NCBI GenBank assembly: GCA_945641355.1
Contig: CALZEQ010000012.1
Span: forward strand, 1 to 64,000
From: an uncultured Mediterranea sp.
GTDB taxonomy: Bacteria; Bacteroidota; Bacteroidia; Bacteroidales; Bacteroidaceae
Direction of reading: 5' to 3'
DNA: 64,000 bases
The notes beneath the pieces were generated by a model. It was given only the letters and a program-made list of their open reading frames with translations, did not search any database and was not told the origin of the DNA. The translations under genes were made by a program, and so were the position numbers. This document shows positions 44,835-52,086 of the stretch, piece by piece. Position 1 is the stretch's first letter. Each line of letters begins with the position of its first letter.

Positions 44835-46262
44835 TTACTTGGTGGCAGGGAAGCTGGAGCCTGTGACACTGACCCTCTCGGCCTGACGGCGGAATACGCC
44901 GGGCGTGGCTCCGTCGGGCAGACTCTGACCCCAAACGGAGGTGCAACGGTCGATGCGGATGTCGGAGGCGCAGTCGATATAGAAGGCATAGGTGCCATCG
45001 TGGACAAAGCCTTCGCCCTTGCAGGGACGTTTGTCGTACACGCCACCGGTGTACTGGGTGCGCTTGCCCAATAGTAGGTCTACATCGCGGAAGGTGATAT
45101 CCTTCACCTTGCCCGGTTCGTCGCCACCGATGAAGATGCCGTTTTCGCTGCTGCAGCGGATGTCACTGAAGGTGATGCGGCTCACCTCGCCGCAGCGTCC
45201 TTCGGTAGCTCCCTTGGGGAAGCGCCAGTTGGCATCCTTGTGGTTGGCTGTAGCCCGCGGGTAGGAGGTGATATAGATAGGTTCGGCCTTACCCCACCAT
45301 ACATCCGAAAAGAAGTGCCCCTCGACAATGCAATGGGAGAAGGTGACATCCGTTACGGTGCCTTCGTCGCGGTTCTGGATGCCGATGCCCCGGTTGCTCT
45401 CGCGTATGATGCAGTTGGTGAAGAGGACGTTGCGGATAGCATCCATATTCTCCGATCCTATCTTGATGGCGCACGAGCGGGAGGTCATGACACAGTTGCT
45501 CACTACGATATCTTCGCACGGACCGTACTCTTCGAACTCGCGCCGGTTCTTCAGGCAGATGCAGTCATCGCCCGATTCGATGAAGCAGTTAGCAATGCGC
45601 ACCTTCTTGCTGTGGTCTACATCAATGCCGTCGCCGTTGCGTATCTTCAGCTTGTTGAGCAGTGAGATGCCGTCAATCAAGGCATCGTAACAACCGATGA
45701 GATGAACCGTCCAATAGGCTCCGTTGCGGATGGTGACATCGCGGATGACTAACCGTTCGATGTCTTCCAACGTAAGCACGTGCGGACGGGGATCGAAGTC
45801 TGTCACCGGTTTCAACTCGTAGGAGTCATCCAGCTCCTTACCCATGAAGGCTACGCCGTTGCCGTCGATGGTGCCAGTGCCGGTGATGGAGACCTGCTGC
45901 AGATGTTTTCCGCTAATCCAGACCATCCCTTCACCCCGATTCTCGCGAAAGGCACTCTCGGTGTAGTGTTGCTCGTCGGGGTGGGCCAGGATACAGGAAT
46001 TGGGCTCCAGATGGAGGTCGACAAACGAAGCCAACCGGAAGGGACTGCACACGAAGGTGTGGCCGGCCGGTATCACTACCTGACCGCCTCCTGCCTGATG
46101 GCAGGCATCAATGGCGGCCTGCAAGGCTGCGGCATCGTCGGTCTGTCCGTCGCCTACGGCTCCGTAATCCATGACGTTAAAAACTCGGCTGTTCCGCTGG
46201 CCGTTGCCACACGAGGCGAACAGCAGCAGTGTAAATAGTGTGAGGATGGAAATGCGTGTCAT
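44835..46262 (-). CDS. GH28-family right-handed beta-helix glycosidase, divergent active site
   Basis: A 475-residue lipoprotein (lipobox FASC, Cys18). The N-terminal VMDYGAVGDGQTDDAAALQAAI is the usual pectate-lyase/GH28 start (quoted in part). Acidic residues are kept: Asp211 and Asp214 in RNGDGIDVDHS, and Asp232-Asp233 in ESGDDCICLK. The GHG motif is replaced by SCAIKIGSE and the RIK motif by GIQNR, so the conserved His and Arg-Lys pair are absent. It may be an exo-acting enzyme with a different specificity from polygalacturonase. It is encoded between GH92 and the phosphatase. Confidence 0.85.
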   Translation of the reverse strand: MTRISILTLFTLLLFASCGNGQRNSRVFNVMDYGAVGDGQTDDAAALQAAIDACHQAGGGQVVIPAGHTFVCSPFRLASFVDLHLEPNSCILAHPDEQHYTESAFRENRGEGMVWISGKHLQQVSITGTGTIDGNGVAFMGKELDDSYELKPVTDFDPRPHVLTLEDIERLVIRDVTIRNGAYWTVHLIGCYDALIDGISLLNKLKIRNGDGIDVDHSKKVRIANCFIESGDDCICLKNRREFEEYGPCEDIVVSNCVMTSRSCAIKIGSENMDAIRNVLFTNCIIRESNRGIGIQNRDEGTVTDVTFSHCIVEGHFFSDVWWGKAEPIYITSYPRATANHKDANWRFPKGATEGRCGEVSRITFSDIRCSSENGIFIGGDEPGKVKDITFRDVDLLLGKRTQYTGGVYDKRPCKGEGFVHDGTYAFYIDCASDIRIDRCTSVWGQSLPDGATPGVFRRQAERVSVTGSSFPATK

Positions 46263-46265
46263 TGG

Positions 46266-46299
46266 TAATTTAAAATTAACAATTAATAATTTAAAATTA
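46266..46299 (-). repeat. 13-bp direct repeat, 21 bp apart, before GH28
   Basis: TAATTTAAAATTA occurs at 46266-46278 and again, identical, at 46287-46299, in the 76-bp gap between GH92 and GH28. The spacing is two helical turns. It is AT-only, so chance or a simple AT-rich leader is also possible. Confidence 0.5.
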
Positions 46300-46338
46300 G
46301 AACTGAAAGCTAAGGGGTGTCTGCCTGATGTATTCGTC

Positions 46339-48609
46339 CTACTGCGGCGGCTGGCTGCCCATCTCTACCTCCAATAGGCCGCCTTTCACAATGTCCTTGT
46401 GACGTAGGTAGGTGTGGGGATAGGGCTTCCCGTTCAGGGTCATCCGCTGGATGTAGATGTTCTCCTCGGATGCTCCCTCTGCTCGGATGGTGAAGGGCTT
46501 GCCGCCCTCCGGCCGGATGGTGACGCTGCGGAAGGTAGGGCTTCCTATCTGGTAAATGGGTGTGCCTGGGCAGACCGGGTAGAATCCCATGGCGGCAAAG
46601 AGATACCAGGCGGACATCTGGCCGGCATCGTCGTTACCCGACAGACCGCCGGGGCTGTTCAGGTATTCCGTCTGCAGGATGTGGCGCACGGCCTCCTGCG
46701 TCTTGTATGGCGCACCCGCCTCGTTGAAGAGGAAGGCCACCTGGTGGCACGGCTCGTTGCCGTGCCAGTATCGTCCTTCGGTAAACATGGAGTCCAGCTT
46801 GGCCAGATAGGTGTCGCGTCCTCCCATGGCCTCCATCAGTCCTTGCGGGTCGTGGGGCACGTACCAGGTGTAGTGGCAGGGTGCCCCTTCGGTGATGAAG
46901 CGGGCAAAGCCGAAGGCATTCTCCTCGTGCAGGAAGGTGCCGTCGGCATGTCGTCCCTGTGCATAGCCCGTGCGTGGGTCGATGACGTTGCGCCAGTTGC
47001 CTGACCGTCGGCTCAGTTCCCGGTAGTCGTCTTCACGTCCCAGTGCCTTGGCCAGCTGTGCCAACACGAAGTCGTCGTAGGCATACTCCAGTGTGCGCGA
47101 TACCTGTTCGTGCGTATGGAAAGCATCCGGCACCTCATCCTCCAGAGGAATGTATCCGTACTTCAGGTATGATGTCAGTGTCCGTCGGCCCATGCCGTTC
47201 CGATAGGCCGCCTCATCGGCCGGTGTCTCGAAGGCATTCTTCCGCATGGCTTCATAGGCCTTTTCCACATCGAAGTTGCGTATTCCTTTGCAGTATGCAT
47301 CGCAGAGGACTGCGGTGCAGTGGTCGCCTATCATGGCGGCCGTATAGCTGTTCCAGCAGGGGAAGATGGGCAGCCATCCGCCCTGCTCGTATTTGCGTAC
47401 CAGTGATTGCATCATTTCGCCTCCGCGCTGCGGGGTGATGAGGTTGATGAAGGGGTGTAGTGCCCGGTAGGTGTCCCACATGCTGTAGTCGTCGTAGTAG
47501 GTCGCTCCCTCTTCCAGCTGCCGGACAGGTATCCCGGTGGCAAACGAGGGGTAGCGTCCGTCCACATCGTTGAAGGTACGTGGCAGGAACGAGGCGCGGT
47601 AAAAAGCTCCGTAGAACATCTCTTTCTGTTCCCGACTCTCCGTCTCCACCTCTACCCGTGCCAGCCTCTCCTCCCAGATGTCGGTCAGCTCACGGAGGGT
47701 GTGGTCAAAATCCCAGTGCGGAATCTCTGCCTGCAGGTTGCGTCGTGCGCCCTCCGTATCTACAAATGAAGTGGCCGCTTTCACCAGCAGCTCTTCGCCC
47801 GCTTCTACCTGGAATTGCAGGTACAGGCCGCACTCCTTACCTCCGTCTATGCGATGTCGTCCGTTCCACAGACTGTCACCGCGGTATACACCATAGGCCA
47901 CCGGATCCTTCTGGTAGTTCACTACGAAGTGTCCGCTATATCCGGCCGGCTCGCCCCATCCCTGATAGATGCGGTGTACGGGATTGTAGCCCCTTATCTC
48001 CTTGCGCAGGGTGTCCAGTTCGATGCCGCCTTCCCCTTCGTCGCTGTTGGGGTTGATTACTAACCAAGCTTTACCAGCCTGCCGGTAGACGAAGCGGAAG
48101 ATGGCCGAACGCGAACGGGCTGTCATCGCTGCCCCGATGCCTTCCTCTTCCAGCTCTACGCTGTACAGAGCCGGCGTGGCACACTCGGTGCTGTGGCTGA
48201 ATCGGGAAGCCCGTTCCGAGGGACGGCAGCGTAGCTCGCCTCCCAAGGGCATCAAGGTCATCGAGCCGTAGTCTTGCGTACATCCCCCCACAATCCAGTG
48301 TGAGGCGCGGAATCCTTGCAACAGCGTGTCGCGGTAATAGTAGGGAGCCACACATTTGCGCTCCGTGTCGCGCGTCTGCGGTGTCCAGAAATTCATGCCG
48401 TTCGGTTCCAATACGGCAGGTAGCGTCTGTCCCAATTCCTCCGTATTCTTGCCGAAGAGTCCGGCCGTCCGTGTCTCGCTGGGTGCAGTACCTACCCGTG
48501 TGTCCACGTAGTCCATGCGTCGCTCCTGCGGGCCTTCGGCACATCCTCCCGTTATCAGCCAGAGAACCATGCAAAGCAGTATACCCTGTCTTGTCCTTTC
48601 TTTATTCAT
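46339..48609 (-). CDS. GH92 family alpha-mannosidase, lipoprotein
   Basis: A 756-residue calcium-dependent exo-alpha-mannosidase of family 92. A signal peptide with Cys23 in ITGGCAEG suggests a lipoprotein. The N-terminal beta domain opens with DYVDTRVGT and the catalytic (alpha/alpha)6 barrel holds YYDDYSMWDTYRALHP, the acid region ITEGAPCHYTWYVPHD and the base motif LSGNDDAGQMSAWY. Linkage (alpha-1,2, 1,3, 1,4 or 1,6) cannot be read from sequence. It starts 19 bp downstream of the acetyltransferase gene stop. GH92 enzymes typically trim N-glycan or fungal mannan mannose. Confidence 0.92.
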   Translation of the reverse strand: MNKERTRQGILLCMVLWLITGGCAEGPQERRMDYVDTRVGTAPSETRTAGLFGKNTEELGQTLPAVLEPNGMNFWTPQTRDTERKCVAPYYYRDTLLQGFRASHWIVGGCTQDYGSMTLMPLGGELRCRPSERASRFSHSTECATPALYSVELEEEGIGAAMTARSRSAIFRFVYRQAGKAWLVINPNSDEGEGGIELDTLRKEIRGYNPVHRIYQGWGEPAGYSGHFVVNYQKDPVAYGVYRGDSLWNGRHRIDGGKECGLYLQFQVEAGEELLVKAATSFVDTEGARRNLQAEIPHWDFDHTLRELTDIWEERLARVEVETESREQKEMFYGAFYRASFLPRTFNDVDGRYPSFATGIPVRQLEEGATYYDDYSMWDTYRALHPFINLITPQRGGEMMQSLVRKYEQGGWLPIFPCWNSYTAAMIGDHCTAVLCDAYCKGIRNFDVEKAYEAMRKNAFETPADEAAYRNGMGRRTLTSYLKYGYIPLEDEVPDAFHTHEQVSRTLEYAYDDFVLAQLAKALGREDDYRELSRRSGNWRNVIDPRTGYAQGRHADGTFLHEENAFGFARFITEGAPCHYTWYVPHDPQGLMEAMGGRDTYLAKLDSMFTEGRYWHGNEPCHQVAFLFNEAGAPYKTQEAVRHILQTEYLNSPGGLSGNDDAGQMSAWYLFAAMGFYPVCPGTPIYQIGSPTFRSVTIRPEGGKPFTIRAEGASEENIYIQRMTLNGKPYPHTYLRHKDIVKGGLLEVEMGSQPPQ

Positions 48610-48628
48610 ATAGATTCGTTTTTTTTCA

Positions 48629-49702
48629 TCATATCTTTATGTAGATTTTCTTTCTGTACAGCACATAGCCGGCAGCAGCCATCACTGCAGTAAACAGCAG
48701 CGAGTAGATGGTCGAAGCCAGGTAGGGGTTGCTTATCAGTGCCGCCAACTGTGTATATACGGCCTCCTTGATGCCCGTTTTGCCTACCACAATGGCTCCT
48801 ACCTCGCTCAGTACATACAGGAAGAGCGGGTTTACACCGAATACTTCAAAGCATCGGCACCAATCCCGTCGGCCCAGCAGGTCCACGTAATAGGTCAGCG
48901 TAGCCAACAGCAGGGCTGCCGCGCCACAGGTTGCCAGGGTAAAGGTGGGCGACCATATCCGCTTGTTCAGCGGCATCGCCTCTATCAGCAGGTATCCTCC
49001 GGCCAGCAGCAGGAAGCCTGTCACGAACAGGCGTATCGTCCGCCTCTCTAAGGTCTCCTCTTTCCGCAGCAGGATGTGTCCGCACCCTACACCTATCAAC
49101 GTGTGGGCCAGTGCCGGCAGTGTGCCTACCAATCCTTCCGGATCAATGGAACTCTTCCTGTACAGGTGTCCCGCACCCAATAGCATCCGGTCTATCTGTC
49201 CCAGCAGGTTGGTCTCGTCCGCCTGGTACCCGTTTCCCCACCACAGCATCAAGGCATAACCCACCAGCAGGCCGGCCGCTATTACCGGCAGGTGGCGGTG
49301 GCTGACGTACAGTGCCAAAAGCGATGCCATGCCGTAGCACAGTGCGATGCGCGTCAGCACTCCTGTCAGCCTCAAATCATCCACAGGTAGCCAGTTGCCG
49401 TCCCAAGCGCATTCCAGCCAATGGATGGCCCATCCTATCAGCAGTATCAGCACCGTGCGTCGGGCCACCTTCCGCAACAGCGGTGCCGAGGGTGTAAAGT
49501 TCCATTTGCGCAGGGCGATGTAGGTAGAGATACCCATGATGAAGAGGAAGAAGGGAAACACCAGGTCACAAGGTGTCAGTCCGTTCCACACTGAGTGGCG
49601 CAACGAGTCGTATGACAACCTGCCTCCCGCATTGTTTACAATAATCATACCTGCCACGGTCATGCCGCGCAGCACATCCAGTGATAGCAATCGTCCCTTC
49701 AT
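48629..49702 (-). CDS. HGSNAT-like transmembrane acetyltransferase (DUF5009 type)
   Basis: A 357-residue polytopic membrane protein with about ten hydrophobic segments. The N-terminus LLSLDVLRGMTVAGMIIVNN and the following LRHSVWNGLTPCDLVFPFF match the start of human heparan-alpha-glucosaminide N-acetyltransferase, including the active-site histidine (here His36). That enzyme moves acetyl from cytosolic acetyl-CoA across the membrane to non-acetylated terminal alpha-glucosamine. The same reaction toward the periplasm is inferred. I prefer the ATG at 49702; a TTG start at 49723 would overlap GH89 by 17 bp. GH89 lies immediately upstream (stop at 49707). Confidence 0.8.
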   Translation of the reverse strand: MKGRLLSLDVLRGMTVAGMIIVNNAGGRLSYDSLRHSVWNGLTPCDLVFPFFLFIMGISTYIALRKWNFTPSAPLLRKVARRTVLILLIGWAIHWLECAWDGNWLPVDDLRLTGVLTRIALCYGMASLLALYVSHRHLPVIAAGLLVGYALMLWWGNGYQADETNLLGQIDRMLLGAGHLYRKSSIDPEGLVGTLPALAHTLIGVGCGHILLRKEETLERRTIRLFVTGFLLLAGGYLLIEAMPLNKRIWSPTFTLATCGAAALLLATLTYYVDLLGRRDWCRCFEVFGVNPLFLYVLSEVGAIVVGKTGIKEAVYTQLAALISNPYLASTIYSLLFTAVMAAAGYVLYRKKIYIKI

Positions 49703-49706
49703 CGCC

Positions 49707-51965
49707 TCAGTCCATTTGTTCAAAGTCCGTTACCATCTCTATGGCTTCTTGTGCCAGCTGCGTGCAGTCGCCTTCCGGACGGGACGAGTAGGTGTCGCGC
49801 TCGTGCGTCCAAGGTTCCTCCATAGCATACCAGTCTACGTTGTACACCCGTTTCCGGGCGGCAGCCAGTTCCTCATTGGTCGTGGCCCGTTGTTGTGCGA
49901 TGGGGCGTTGCCGGTTCATGCCGTCCAGCTCCCGTTGCAGCAGTGCCCACCATGCCTGCCAGCGCTTGTAGTAGAAGTCGCGCAGCAGGCCGTTCCACTC
50001 CTTGTGCGCATAGTCGCGCAGTCCTCCTTCATCGGCACAGGTCCGGTTTCCCCAGGTGGTAATCTGCACACGCGCGTTCCATTCATATTGGTCACTCTCT
50101 TGCGGTGTCGTACCCAGGCTGCGTGCCTGTGTGGTCCAGCGTCCCACTCTGAACTCCGTCCGGCTGCCCAGCAGGCGGTCCTGCATCAGCAGCAGTTCCA
50201 TGAAGCGGCGCGAGTGTCGGGCAAAACTCTTCTTGTCACCGCATTTGAAGGCCGCTGTGGCCTTCTGGTATTCGATGCGTCCGCAATCGGCTACGGCTTG
50301 TCGGGTCATGTCCACCAAATCGTATTCGTAGTTGTTTTCACCCCGGTGTCTGCCGGCTGCTTTCAGCATCCGTCGGGCTGCTTCAGCCGTCACGGTGGGG
50401 TCGTAGTAATTCTCCATCTTCGACCAGCTGGAGGCTTGGAAGTTGTCCAGCGAGGGTCTTCCGCAGAAGATGGATTCGTGCGGGCCTTGCTGGTTGTTGC
50501 CACGCGGGCAGTTGTAGATGCTTCCGCCCAATATCATCCAGGCTTCGGTGATGTCGGGGTCAGCCTTGCCATAGCGTGCGGCTGCATACGCTTTCAGCCA
50601 CTCCTCTTTGGTGGTCTGCTCTTCCCGCCAGGGCAGTTCGCACATCAGTTCGTACATCACCGGATTGTTCTCCGTGCCCTCCATGGTCAGGCCGATTCCT
50701 TTCAGGTTTTTGGCCATCGGATTCGTACGGGTCATGTAGAAGTTCTCCAGCAGCTGATCCATACGGCCGTGCAGCCCTACGTTGCCGCCGAAATTCTCTA
50801 GCAGGCAGAACAGCCATTGGTGCTTGCCATATCCCTCGTCGCGCTTCCATACCGAAGGTATTCCCCACATGGGACGGCATTCGCTGAAGAGGTCCAGTAT
50901 CAGCAGGTCGCCTTCCTGCAGGGCATCAATCATTTCAGGCCTCGGATTCTCCGTCCATCCCTGTATCACCCAAGTGGCTTTGGGGTTCACCTGCTTCATG
51001 GCCTTCATCATGGCCTGTCCGGCCGCCTGATAGTCTACCCCCTCGGCTGTGGCTGCTTCGTGGAACGGGTCCATTGAATAGTACTCTGCCCGTCCGAACA
51101 ACCGTTGTTGCTCTTCGTAGTAGATGTCGGCCATCTCACTGTATCGGGGGTCTGTGGGCTGTAGGAAAGCCGGTCGAGTAAATCCGTTCCACCGTCCCGA
51201 TTTCGTCAGGTTCAGTCCCAGCTTCTCGTCGGCATCGTGCGGCACCATGCCCGAGTAACCGGGCAGCACCGGGTGGATGCCGTATTCGGCCATCCGCTTC
51301 AATATCTTCTGTTGCAGTTCGGCCTGTTGGGTATACCAGCTTTGTGGCAGCGGGCCGCCCCATCCCTCCAGATTGTTCATGGCCCACCAGGCCAGGAAGG
51401 CCGGACCGGCTATGAAGTTGCCTACCTCCTGCTCGCTATAGCCCAGACGGAGCAGCATGTTGCGGTAGACGCACTCCATGCCTACGGCGGCCAGTGGCAG
51501 GTTGATGCCATGCAGGGCCATCCAGTCAATCTCTTGTTCCCAGCGTTCCCAGTCCCAGAACGCCATTGTATAGCTGTAGGTGCAATAGTTGAAGTCGTAC
51601 CGTAGCTTCAGGTCGGTTTCATGACGTTCCCGTTGCTTGACGGCGGGCAGCACTTCGGGCAGTGTTGCCTTCATCCCGTTCCAGCTCAGCTGGATGCCGG
51701 CATGATGCTTCAGGTACCAGTGAAGGCCGGTGGCGATGTTGACGTAGGTGTTTCCCCGGATGACGACTTTGCGCCCCCGTTGGTCCAGCTCAAAGAAGTC
51801 CTTTTCTCCCCGTTGCAGCTCGATAGCAAATTTTCGGGAGGCTCCGGGGTCAATACGTTCCAGAAGCGAACGGATGGGGTTGTCGGCATAGAGTGTTCCG
51901 CTGCAGAGGGCCAGCAGGGCAAAAACTGCAGAGGTGATAAGGTTTCGTACGTTTAGGGTCAGCAT
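49707..51965 (-). CDS. GH89 alpha-N-acetylglucosaminidase
   Basis: A 752-residue exported family 89 enzyme, homologous to human NAGLU. Signal peptide MLTLNVRNLITSAVFALLALC and beyond (cleavage near LYA-D). Three NAGLU parts are visible: small N-terminal domain, TIM barrel from about residue 105 (YDFNYCTYSYTMAFWDWERW in part; VLPGYSGMVP; YYSMDPFHE; LDLFSECRPMWG; FGGNVGLHGRM; GLTMEGTENNPVMYEL), and a helical C-terminal domain. It removes terminal alpha-linked GlcNAc, as in heparan, mucin or glycolipid glycans. It is first in its run and is preceded by a -7 element and operator repeats below the HTCS gene. Confidence 0.92.
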   Translation of the reverse strand: MLTLNVRNLITSAVFALLALCSGTLYADNPIRSLLERIDPGASRKFAIELQRGEKDFFELDQRGRKVVIRGNTYVNIATGLHWYLKHHAGIQLSWNGMKATLPEVLPAVKQRERHETDLKLRYDFNYCTYSYTMAFWDWERWEQEIDWMALHGINLPLAAVGMECVYRNMLLRLGYSEQEVGNFIAGPAFLAWWAMNNLEGWGGPLPQSWYTQQAELQQKILKRMAEYGIHPVLPGYSGMVPHDADEKLGLNLTKSGRWNGFTRPAFLQPTDPRYSEMADIYYEEQQRLFGRAEYYSMDPFHEAATAEGVDYQAAGQAMMKAMKQVNPKATWVIQGWTENPRPEMIDALQEGDLLILDLFSECRPMWGIPSVWKRDEGYGKHQWLFCLLENFGGNVGLHGRMDQLLENFYMTRTNPMAKNLKGIGLTMEGTENNPVMYELMCELPWREEQTTKEEWLKAYAAARYGKADPDITEAWMILGGSIYNCPRGNNQQGPHESIFCGRPSLDNFQASSWSKMENYYDPTVTAEAARRMLKAAGRHRGENNYEYDLVDMTRQAVADCGRIEYQKATAAFKCGDKKSFARHSRRFMELLLMQDRLLGSRTEFRVGRWTTQARSLGTTPQESDQYEWNARVQITTWGNRTCADEGGLRDYAHKEWNGLLRDFYYKRWQAWWALLQRELDGMNRQRPIAQQRATTNEELAAARKRVYNVDWYAMEEPWTHERDTYSSRPEGDCTQLAQEAIEMVTDFEQMD

Positions 51966-52012
51966 GCTATTTCTTTTTTCAGGTTAATACATTCAGATTT
52001 AAAGTCACTCCA

Positions 52013-52020
52013 CAAAAATA
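52013..52020 (-). promoter_or_regulatory. Candidate GH89 operon -7 element
   Basis: Minus-strand TATTTTTG, full match to TAnnTTTG, 48 bp before the GH89 start. The -33 position holds no TTTG, in keeping with activation by the repeats just upstream. Confidence 0.6.
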
Positions 52021-52040
52021 CTCCCTTTCCCCTACATAGA

Positions 52041-52073
52041 GGGGGAAAATAAGAAAGTTTGGGGGGAAGATAA
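52041..52073 (-). promoter_or_regulatory. HTCS operator candidate: direct repeats upstream of GH89
   Basis: On the minus strand TTATCTTCCCCC (52062-52073) and TTATTTTCCCCC (52041-52052), 11 of 12 bases identical, exactly 21 bp apart. The nearer copy ends 20 bp before the -7 element, covering the -33 region, where an AraC-type activator would touch polymerase. The nearer C-run also pairs with GGGGAAA-type sequence at 52026-52032 as a short inverted repeat. Confidence 0.6.
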
Positions 52074-52086
52074 TAAATTTTTCGTG

